Assembly: GCA_030668425.1 (NCBI GenBank)
Contig: DAOUTY010000077.1
Location: forward strand, 1 to 7,703
Direction: 5' to 3'
DNA: 7,703 bases
Origin: Chloroflexota bacterium
GTDB lineage: Bacteria; Chloroflexota; Dehalococcoidia; SZUA-161
The translations under genes were made by a program, and so were the position numbers. Position 1 is the stretch's first letter. Each line of letters starts with the position of its first letter. The notes below the pieces were generated by a model. It did not search any database and was not told where the DNA came from. It saw nothing but the letters and a program-made list of their open reading frames with translations. Of this stretch, positions 1 to 5,347 are shown piece after piece.

Positions 1-3
1 AAA

Positions 4-12
4 TGATACAAT
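4..12 (+). promoter_or_regulatory. Putative extended -10 promoter element of the mob operon
   Basis: TGATACAAT reads as an extended -10: TG, one base, then TACAAT, which matches five of six bases of TATAAT. Transcription would begin near base 19, giving a leader of about 36 bases before the TTG start of mobA. Any -35 element would lie outside the window. It is the only promoter-like signal I see ahead of the plus-strand block, but a motif this short in AT-rich DNA can occur by chance. Confidence 0.35.
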
Positions 13-54
13 AAGTATATAAAGCTGAGGATTAGAGGAACAGGCTCCTTCACC

Positions 55-696
55 TTGAACACGACATCGATTGTCCTCGCCGGTGGCCGCGGCTCCCGCA
101 TGGGTAAAGAGAAGCATACAGAGGAAGTTGCCGGAGAGAGCCTAATCGAGCGCACCATCGGCAATCTGAGCTTACTCAGCACTGAAATTCTGATCGTGAT
201 TTCAAATAGACAATCGAAGTCAACCTTCTCTTCATATGCCGAAGCTAAAACGGTAGTGGACCTATATCCAGGAAAGGGCCCCCTGGTAGGCATCTATACC
301 GGACTGGTGCACTCGTCCAACTTCCATAACCTGGCAGTAGCCTGCGACATGCCCTTTCTTAACCTGGACCTGCTGAGGTACATGATCGATCTTTCCCCTG
401 GTTTCGATGTCATCATGCCCAGGATAGATGACTATAAAGAGCCATTACACGCGGTCTACACCAAGAACTGCTTGCCCTCAATGGAAAGCCTGATTAAGGG
501 GGGCAGTCTCAAGATCAGTGACTTGCTTGATTCAGTGAGCGTAAGGTATGTGGAGAAAGACGAGATAGATAGATTCGACCCCGAGCATCTGAGCTTCTTC
601 AATATCAATACGAAAGCCGATCTGGAGAAAGCGCAGCTGCTGGCATCACGAGACATCACCCCCGGGAACCATGCCAATCGCAGGCACTGGAAATGA
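55..696 (+). CDS. mobA: Molybdenum cofactor guanylyltransferase MobA
   Basis: MobA transfers GMP from GTP to Mo-molybdopterin in the cytoplasm, making the guanine dinucleotide cofactor used by DMSO-reductase-family enzymes such as formate dehydrogenases. The protein has 213 residues, about the usual length. The N-terminal nucleotide-binding signature LAGGRGSRMG is at residues 8-17, with the conserved lysine at 20. KGPLVGIYTGL follows at 74-84, and the metal-binding aspartate lies in ACDMPFL (D98). The C-terminal 'N-NTKADL' segment near 183 is also typical. The TTG start places the signature at the usual distance from the N terminus, and no ATG is available in this frame before the upstream stop at 4-6. 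AGAGGA at 34-39 is a possible ribosome site, but its 15-base spacing is long. It is the first gene of the plus-strand block, with moeA 50 bp downstream. Confidence 0.93.
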   Translation: MNTTSIVLAGGRGSRMGKEKHTEEVAGESLIERTIGNLSLLSTEILIVISNRQSKSTFSSYAEAKTVVDLYPGKGPLVGIYTGLVHSSNFHNLAVACDMPFLNLDLLRYMIDLSPGFDVIMPRIDDYKEPLHAVYTKNCLPSMESLIKGGSLKISDLLDSVSVRYVEKDEIDRFDPEHLSFFNINTKADLEKAQLLASRDITPGNHANRRHWK

Positions 697-746
697 CAGG
701 AAAGCAGCGTAAATGAACCGTTGGGCCAAAATAGGAATGCTGAGAT

Positions 747-2000
747 ATGATCTCTGTTGAGGAAGCCCTGGAGAAAGTACTGAGCCACTTCGATGTCCTC
801 GAAGCTGAGGATGAAGAGCTTCTGGACAGCTTGGGGCAGGTCATAGCTGAGGACATACACTCAACTATCAACATACCCGGTATGGACAACTCAGCGATGG
901 ACGGCTACGCGGTGCAGGCCCAGAGCACGGTGGGCGCCACGCGTTCCTCCCCCAACGTTCTTCGAGTCACCGGAGAGGTAGCGGCGGGTTATTTGACAAA
1001 AGAGGAGGTTATGTCCGGCACCGCCATCCGAATCATGACCGGCGCACCCATACCAAAAGGCGCGGACGCCGTAGTCCAGTTCGAGGACACCGACGAGGAG
1101 ATACGCAAGGCACAGAACGAGCCCCTGACGGAGATCGGGGTTCTACGCGAGGTTGAAAAGGGGCTGAACATCAGGCGAGCGGGGGAGGATATCTACAGCG
1201 GCAGCCTGGTTTTGAGGAAGGGCACGGTGATTCGCCCTCAGGAGGTTGGCGTTCTGGCCTCGCTGGGGCAGCAGGTGGTCTCTGTCATCCGGCGCCCTCT
1301 GGTAGCAATCCTGGCCACAGGCGACGAGCTTGTGGATGTGGGCACGCCCCTGCCGCTGGGCAAGATCTATACCAGCAATACCTACAGCCTCGCTGCCCAA
1401 GTTACTCGTTACGGTGGGATTCCCCAGATACTGGGCATCGCCCGTGATAATGTCCAGGCGCTGGAGGAAAAGTTAAAAGAGGCCCGTGATGCCGACCTGA
1501 TCATCACCTCGGCAGGCGTATCAATGGGAGACTACGACGTGGTCAAGGATGTTCTCGCCAAGCACGGAGAGGTGACCTTCTGGACAGTACGCATGAAGCC
1601 GGGCAAGCCGCTGGCCTTCGGGCAACTGCGAGTGGGTAAAAGGATGATCCCCCACTTAGGACTACCCGGAAATCCAGTGAGCTCAATGATAACCTTCGAG
1701 CAATTCGCCCGGCCAGCCATCCTCAAAATGCTGGGCAGGAAGGATTTCGAGAAGGCTACTATCCACGCCAAGAGCGAAAGCCACGTTAAGAATACGGACG
1801 GACGCCGTATTTTCGCCCGGGTGCTCGTGAGCAAGCAAGAGCGGGAATACCATGCCCGCCTCGTGGGGCCGCAGGGCTCAGGAATCCTAACCTCGATGGC
1901 TCAAGCCAACGGTCTCATGATTGTCCCCGAAGATGTACCTGCCGTCTCCGTGGGAGACACCGTTGTGGTACAGATGTTGGATTGGAACGTGGACATCTAG
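747..2000 (+). CDS. moeA: Molybdopterin molybdenumtransferase MoeA
   Basis: MoeA inserts molybdate (or tungstate) into adenylylated molybdopterin, giving active Mo-molybdopterin, the step before MobA acts. The 417-residue length fits the four-domain family. Visible signatures are PGMDNSAMDGYAV at 44-56, RIMTGAPIPKGADAVV at 95-110, NIRRAGEDI at 141-149, ATGDEL at 190-195 in the MoCF-like domain, SAGVSMGDYD at 255-264, MKPGKPLAFG at 283-292 and LGLPGNPVSSM at 304-314. The C-terminal beta domain contains GSGILTSMAQANGL (377-390). The acidic residues of the active site (D52, E147/D148, E194, D262/D264) are all present. The only small deviation is Ala for the usual first Gly before VSMGDYD. The ATG start has purine-rich sequence (AGGAATG, TGAGA) just upstream. 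Its partners mobA and mobB flank it, and mobB starts 26 bp after its stop. Confidence 0.97.
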   Translation: MISVEEALEKVLSHFDVLEAEDEELLDSLGQVIAEDIHSTINIPGMDNSAMDGYAVQAQSTVGATRSSPNVLRVTGEVAAGYLTKEEVMSGTAIRIMTGAPIPKGADAVVQFEDTDEEIRKAQNEPLTEIGVLREVEKGLNIRRAGEDIYSGSLVLRKGTVIRPQEVGVLASLGQQVVSVIRRPLVAILATGDELVDVGTPLPLGKIYTSNTYSLAAQVTRYGGIPQILGIARDNVQALEEKLKEARDADLIITSAGVSMGDYDVVKDVLAKHGEVTFWTVRMKPGKPLAFGQLRVGKRMIPHLGLPGNPVSSMITFEQFARPAILKMLGRKDFEKATIHAKSESHVKNTDGRRIFARVLVSKQEREYHARLVGPQGSGILTSMAQANGLMIVPEDVPAVSVGDTVVVQMLDWNVDI

Positions 2001-2014
2001 TCCAAGAAGCAGAT

Positions 2015-2020
2015 AGGGAG
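2015..2020 (+). promoter_or_regulatory. Ribosome binding site that sets the mobB start
   Basis: AGGGAG stands six bases before the ATG at 2027. The reading frame is open further upstream, to a TTG at 1982 inside moeA, but that TTG has no comparable site and would add 15 charged residues before the first beta strand of the nucleotide-binding fold. The ATG at 2027 is therefore preferred. Confidence 0.7.
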
Positions 2021-2026
2021 CTGGAG

Positions 2027-2680
2027 ATGATTCCAATAGTATGTATTGTTGGCAAGAAGGGCGTAGGCAAGACATATGTCATGCAGAAATTGGTGGCGGA
2101 GTTCAAGAACCGAGGCTACCGGGTAGCCACCGTCAAGCACAGCGCTCACGACATCGACCTTGACCAGGAGGGAAAAGACTCCTGGCACCACGCCCAAGCA
2201 GGAAGCGATGCCGTAGTTATCAGCTCGCCCCATGAGTTCGTTCTTATGAGAAAGGTTGACCACGATAGTACCCTGGCTGAGCTGTCCCGGTTAATCGGCT
2301 CGGATTTCGACATCATACTCGCTGAGGGATTCAAGCAGGACAAAGCAACCAAGATCGAGGTTCACCGTAAGGAATTTGGAGAGGACCTGATTTGCGAGCA
2401 GGACGAACTTCTGGCCATCGTTACCGACGGAGAACTGGAGCGCAATATTCCCCAATACGCCGCAGACGATGCATCAGGACTGGTTGATCTGATCGAAAAA
2501 CGATATCTCAGCAAAGAGGAGAGGCAGACGGTTTCCCTCTTTGTCAACGGGCAGCCAGTTCCGCTGAATGACTTTGTCCATGGCCTCTTCAGCAACGTAT
2601 TATTTGGCATGGTCTCGTCGCTCAAGAGGATTCCGCAAGCCACTGGTATTGATATCTCGGTCAGAAAGAAAGATGGATAA
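2027..2680 (+). CDS. mobB: MobB-type GTP-binding protein with C-terminal extension
   Basis: MobB is the GTP-binding adapter that works with MobA in making molybdopterin guanine dinucleotide. From the ATG at 2027 the protein has 217 residues. The P-loop GKKGVGKT is at 9-16. VKHSAHDIDLDQEGKDSWHHAQAGSD (37-61) carries the family's KH and D-D-GKDS-H-AG pattern, and ILAEGFK (97-103) is the Walker-B-like EGFK motif. IVTDGE (131-136) ends the core fold. Classical MobB is about 170-175 residues. Here a further 50 or so (168-217) form a separate block with VSLFVNGQPVPLNDFV and a GMVSSLK segment. I recall similar tails in other anaerobe MobB proteins, but their role is unknown to me. The stop codon overlaps the next ATG (TAATG), suggesting translational coupling. 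Confidence 0.9.
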   Translation: MIPIVCIVGKKGVGKTYVMQKLVAEFKNRGYRVATVKHSAHDIDLDQEGKDSWHHAQAGSDAVVISSPHEFVLMRKVDHDSTLAELSRLIGSDFDIILAEGFKQDKATKIEVHRKEFGEDLICEQDELLAIVTDGELERNIPQYAADDASGLVDLIEKRYLSKEERQTVSLFVNGQPVPLNDFVHGLFSNVLFGMVSSLKRIPQATGIDISVRKKDG

Positions 2681-3435
2681 TGATTTTTGAGGCAGCCGAT
2701 TTCGTCTTCGAACCACCAAGAGAGGTAGCATTTGCCCGCCGGGTTCTGATCAAGCCCAGCGCCCGCTGCTCCCAGCCTCATCCGATAACCACCAGCCGTG
2801 AGACAGTAGGGGCGGTTATCGCTGGCATCAGGCGGATCAGCAGTGCTGACATCGTCCTCCTCGAAAGAAGCGCAGGTCCTGAAACGATACATTCGATTTA
2901 CCGGGAACTGGGCTATGATTTCCCACACACGATGTTGCTCGATGTCAACCAATGCGTCCCTGTAGCAGTGGAAAACCCTCTCCCCAGGCCATTCGCCATC
3001 CCCACATTCTGGGTGCCCAACGTGATATTATCCTGCGATTTTCTGATAACGATTGCCCCATTCAAGGTAATAGCAGAAGAAGGCGATTTTAGCATCAAGA
3101 ACCTTCTGGGTTTGCTACCTACCACCAAGTATCAGCGCGAGATGAAAGCCTTGAGCGGGGTTGCGCGACATCCAGACGTCGACAACATGGCTGCCGACCT
3201 GTACTTCACACTACCTTTCGACCTAGGGATAGTCGACGGTCGCAAGAAACTAACAAGTGCCGACGACCCCCTCCAGGGGGATATCGAGGACTATGGCAAG
3301 GTCTTCGTCGGTTCGCCCTACGAGGTGGATTGCGAGGCTTCACAGGCCGCAGGGGTAACGACGGAATACCTTCGCTTGATCGGGGAAATTAAAGCTGAAA
3401 AGGGGAGGTCAAATAATGACGATGGAGAACGATAG
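2680..3435 (+). CDS. DUF362-family protein in the mob operon
   Basis: The 251-residue protein reads as a DUF362-family member. VLIKPSARCSQPHPITTSRETVGAVI (22-47) matches the family's 'KPN...t-p--v-avi' opening. CDFLITIAPFKVIAEEGDFSIKNLLGLLP (119-147) matches the 'aD-lInvpklK-H---s-alKNl-G' core. IVDGRKKLTSADDPLQGDI (184-202) followed by KVFVGSPYEVDCEASQAAGV matches the 'ivDgi-a-eg-gP--G' and 'VavDav-a---G' region. There is no ferredoxin-like CxxCxxC domain, which many larger DUF362 proteins have, and no signal peptide or membrane segment, so it should be a soluble cytoplasmic protein. The family's biochemical role is not established. Its ATG shares one base with the mobB stop, and its 3' end overlaps the next gene by 20 bases, so co-translation with the cofactor genes is likely. 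A role linked to molybdoenzyme maturation is inference only. Confidence 0.78.
   Translation: MIFEAADFVFEPPREVAFARRVLIKPSARCSQPHPITTSRETVGAVIAGIRRISSADIVLLERSAGPETIHSIYRELGYDFPHTMLLDVNQCVPVAVENPLPRPFAIPTFWVPNVILSCDFLITIAPFKVIAEEGDFSIKNLLGLLPTTKYQREMKALSGVARHPDVDNMAADLYFTLPFDLGIVDGRKKLTSADDPLQGDIEDYGKVFVGSPYEVDCEASQAAGVTTEYLRLIGEIKAEKGRSNNDDGER
3401..3409 (+). promoter_or_regulatory. Strong ribosome binding site inside the DUF362 gene
   Basis: AGGGGAGGT lies six bases before the ATG at 3416, inside the last codons of the DUF362 gene. It is the best Shine-Dalgarno match in the plus-strand block. It fixes the start of the next gene and shows that the overlap is read by fresh initiation in a different frame. 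Confidence 0.75.
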
Positions 3436-3862
3436 GGATAACGGAGAGGCACAGTGTAGCTATTCCATAGATTTGAACTGGTACCAGGAGCAGGGAAGTT
3501 CCTTCGCATTGCTCGCCACAAGCCGCTTATGTCCCTCGTCTCAAAAAAAGAAAATACCGAAGTCAGAAACCGCTCTATTGAACACCCTGAAGCAGTGTTG
3601 CTCTAAATGGGAGGGGTTTTTCAACCCAAATGCGCCGTTGATGGAGATGATCTTTCGCCTCTTTCTCGCCAACGGCAACAACCCCCTCACCCTGGCGCAG
3701 ATACAGGACAGCCTGGAACAGCGGTTGACCGACACCAGTGGCCTCAGAGATCTCTCCATCCCCAAGTTAAAACGAATGATCGACAACAACAGATACTATG
3801 GATTGAGGCCTACCACCTCGGTGGATACGGAGGAACCTAACGCCGAACCTCAAAGCTCTTGA
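3416..3862 (+). CDS. Conserved-looking hypothetical protein, last gene of the mob block
   Basis: This 148-residue soluble protein is of unknown function. Its start is backed by a strong ribosome site; a second in-frame ATG follows at 3422. Residues 15-40 (SYSIDLNWYQEQGSSFALLATSRLCP) form one block. Residues 74-131 form a second, helical block (PLMEMIFRLFLANGNNPLTLAQIQ ... IPKLKRMIDNNRYYGLRP) that could be a small winged-helix-like or helical-hairpin domain. Cysteines are at 14, 39, 61 and 62. I faintly recall related proteins from Chloroflexota with a Cys-x-x-Cys where this one reads CPSS, so a metal site may have been lost here, but I cannot verify that. The C-terminal 15 or so residues are low-complexity. 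It overlaps the DUF362 gene by 20 bases and the convergent acylphosphatase gene by 26. Confidence 0.75.
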   Translation: MTMENDRDNGEAQCSYSIDLNWYQEQGSSFALLATSRLCPSSQKKKIPKSETALLNTLKQCCSKWEGFFNPNAPLMEMIFRLFLANGNNPLTLAQIQDSLEQRLTDTSGLRDLSIPKLKRMIDNNRYYGLRPTTSVDTEEPNAEPQSS

Positions 3863-4121
3863 AGTTGCCGCTATATTCTGACCACCTCACATCCACCCGG
3901 TCCACTTCGGCCCGGGATGGGCCGTGATAGATATGACCAAGCAACTCGTCGAGTTGTTCTTTCCCGCCTTCCACATACACCTCAAGTGCCCCATCGTCCA
4001 ATAGATTCCTGACGTAGCCCTTTAGCTGCATCTCCCTGGCACATCTCACCACAAAGAGACGGAAATTGACACCCTGAACGCGACCATACACAGTAGCCAA
4101 GAAAGCTGTATTTTCAGGCAT
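3837..4121 (-). CDS. acyP: Acylphosphatase
   Basis: Acylphosphatase is a small cytoplasmic enzyme that hydrolyses acyl phosphates such as acetyl phosphate and carbamoyl phosphate. The 94-residue length is standard. The signature VYGRVQGVNFR is at 11-21 and holds the phosphate-binding arginine R21. GYVRNLLDDGALEVYVEG (35-52) holds the catalytic asparagine N39. GPSRAEVDRVDV (67-78) is the usual third block. The only unusual point is Asn in GVNFR, where most members have Gly or Phe. A GGAG site (4130-4133 on the plus strand) stands eight bases before the ATG. It follows the radical SAM gene by 21 bp and is probably the last gene of the minus-strand block. Its 3' end overlaps the convergent plus-strand gene. 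Confidence 0.93.
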   Translation of the reverse strand: MPENTAFLATVYGRVQGVNFRLFVVRCAREMQLKGYVRNLLDDGALEVYVEGGKEQLDELLGHIYHGPSRAEVDRVDVRWSEYSGNFKSFEVRR

Positions 4122-4142
4122 TCTACTAACTCCACAGGTACA

Positions 4143-5135
4143 CTAGCAAACCTTGAGAATCCTGGCGAAGGAGCGAGACTCAATGCGGTCCAGACGGTGA
4201 AGTCCGTGATGGTGGGCAATTCTTACCGCCTCAGTGAACTCCTCACCGGAAAGAGACCGCGCCAGTTCGGGGACATCGAAGGCCTTATAGCAGGGATGAT
4301 ACTGGGCCATTACATTGAGATAAGTATTGGGCGAGATTTCCTGGCTCAGAAAGCGGCAAACGTCAGGAGTCCCCGCCAGGCCTTGGGGCAAGACGAGATG
4401 GCGCACCAGCAAGCCTCGAATGGCGACACCATGGCCATCCAACTCCAAATCCCCCACCTGGCGATGCATCTCCTTCACCGCTGCTCGGTTCGTTTCCGGG
4501 TAATCCTTTATGCCGGAGAAGCGCCGGGAGGTTTCCTCATCAGAATACTTCATGTCGGGCATATAGATGTCGACGACTCCATCGAGAAGCTTGAGGGTCT
4601 CTACCGAGTCGTAACCCCCGCTGTTGTAGACCAGGGGGACAGAGAGGCCAGCCTTTGCCGCGATCCCGAGTGCCTCGAGAACCTGGGGCACGACGTGAGT
4701 CGGGCTAACAAAGTTGATATTGTGGCAACCCCTCCGTTCCAGAGAGAGCATCATCCCCGCCAGTTCCTCGCTCGTTACTACATGCCCTTCGCCCATTTGA
4801 CTAATAGTGTAGTTCTGGCAGAAACAGCACCTGAGGTTGCAATAGGTAAAGAATATAGTTCCCGAACCGCCACTCCCAACCAGCGACGCCTCCTCTCCAA
4901 AGTGTGGCCCGGAGCTCGAAACCAGCGCTTGCCTTCCAGTACGACACTTACCCACCTCCCCCTCCAAGCGGTTAACCCCACATCCGCGAGGACAGAGATG
5001 GCAATCCTCCAGCAGCGCCAGGGCCTGTTCCACTCTCTTCCGTAGCTTGCCCGCTTCATATAGCTGCCGATAGGCTGCTGTTGATCTACTCTTCTTCCTC
5101 AGGGCTCTTCTCTTTCTTCTTCTTGACCACCTCAA
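4143..5135 (-). CDS. Radical SAM protein, PflX/COG1313 type (start uncertain)
   Basis: This is a radical SAM iron-sulfur protein resembling pyruvate formate-lyase-activating enzymes of the PflX type (COG1313), whose substrate is unknown. The cluster motif CNLRCCFC (CxxxCxxC) is encoded at 4818-4841. An N-terminal CHLCPRGCGVNR...GKCRTG region with four cysteines, encoded at 4944-5003, is typical of this family. Further on come NFVSPTH, VYNSGGYDS, DIYMPDMKY and NVMAQYHPCYKA, all family-like. The start is hard to place. The frame is open up to an ATG at 5351, but that would run through the small gene at 5086-5232. A GTG at 5033 is the first standard start after that gene, yet the preceding AYRQLYEAGKLRKR looks like genuine family sequence. 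I give the TTG at 5135, the nearest standard upstream start; it has no clear ribosome site. A CTG at 5102 is another option. Confidence 0.85.
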   Translation of the reverse strand: MRWSRRRKRRALRKKSRSTAAYRQLYEAGKLRKRVEQALALLEDCHLCPRGCGVNRLEGEVGKCRTGRQALVSSSGPHFGEEASLVGSGGSGTIFFTYCNLRCCFCQNYTISQMGEGHVVTSEELAGMMLSLERRGCHNINFVSPTHVVPQVLEALGIAAKAGLSVPLVYNSGGYDSVETLKLLDGVVDIYMPDMKYSDEETSRRFSGIKDYPETNRAAVKEMHRQVGDLELDGHGVAIRGLLVRHLVLPQGLAGTPDVCRFLSQEISPNTYLNVMAQYHPCYKAFDVPELARSLSGEEFTEAVRIAHHHGLHRLDRIESRSFARILKVC

Positions 5136-5232
5136 CGGTGGTAGGAGTGGGCAACAGTTCGGAGACTGACGGCTTCTTGGCCCCTTTCTTGGGCTTCTTC
5201 GTCTCTCTGTGTCTAAAATCTCTTTTCCCCAT
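5086..5232 (-). CDS. Small Lys-rich basic protein of 48 residues
   Basis: This short gene encodes 48 residues. The N terminus is MGKRDFRHRETKKPKKGAKK. A Ser/Pro/Thr-rich middle follows, then VEVVKKKKEKSPEEEE, so the chain goes from very basic to an acidic end with no predicted fold. AGGAAGGGG is correctly spaced six bases before the ATG, and a good sigma70-type promoter lies about 50 bases further upstream, so it has its own expression signals. I recall short MGKRD-type proteins in Chloroflexota genomes, but no function, and could not check this. Nucleic-acid or ribosome binding would suit the composition but is a guess. It lies between tgt and the radical SAM gene. The radical SAM frame is open throughout, so the two may overlap. 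Confidence 0.72.
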   Translation of the reverse strand: MGKRDFRHRETKKPKKGAKKPSVSELLPTPTTVEVVKKKKEKSPEEEE

Positions 5233-5238
5233 TTTGAA

Positions 5239-5247
5239 CCCCTTCCT
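5239..5247 (-). promoter_or_regulatory. Ribosome binding site of the 48-residue protein gene
   Basis: On the minus strand this reads AGGAAGGGG, six bases before the ATG at 5232. It supports translation in the small-gene frame rather than the long radical SAM frame that runs through the same DNA. Confidence 0.65.
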
Positions 5248-5280
5248 GGCCTTCTGGAAACGGCTTGTATTCCTAGCCAG

Positions 5281-5309
5281 AGTTTAGCAAAACAGAAACA
5301 GTGTGTAAA
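5281..5309 (-). promoter_or_regulatory. Sigma70-type promoter ahead of the small gene
   Basis: On the minus strand, TTTACA (5309-5304; five of six matches to TTGACA) and TAAACT (5286-5281; four of six to TATAAT) are separated by exactly 17 bases. The predicted start of transcription near 5274 gives a leader of about 42 bases to the ATG at 5232. It sits in the 115-bp gap after tgt, the largest gap in the minus-strand block, so the small gene, radical SAM gene and acylphosphatase gene could form a separately transcribed unit. Confidence 0.5.
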
Positions 5310-5347
5310 GGAACAGAACTTCCGCGCGCCAACTGAATGTAAACGCG

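Noticed and set aside
697..746. Possible regulatory site (for example a molybdate-responsive element) in the mobA-moeA gap
   Set aside because: The 50 bases show only a weak ribosome site and no inverted repeat or riboswitch-like structure that I could support.
456..860. Minus-strand open frame spanning the mobA-moeA junction
   Set aside because: It is composed of the reverse complements of two well-supported genes, with low-complexity Ser/Leu-rich translation and no family resemblance.
1982..2026. Earlier TTG start for mobB, inside moeA
   Set aside because: It has no ribosome site and adds 15 charged residues before the P-loop strand; the ATG at 2027 has AGGGAG at ideal spacing.
3908..3924. 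Hairpin CGGCCC / GGGCCG with a 5-base loop, 45 bases after the end of the plus-strand block
   Set aside because: No T run follows on either strand and it lies inside the acylphosphatase coding sequence, so I do not call it a terminator.
4197..5045. Long plus-strand open frame (282 codons) opposite the radical SAM gene
   Set aside because: It is antisense to a gene with clear motifs, has no recognisable domain, and reflects codon bias in the opposite strand.
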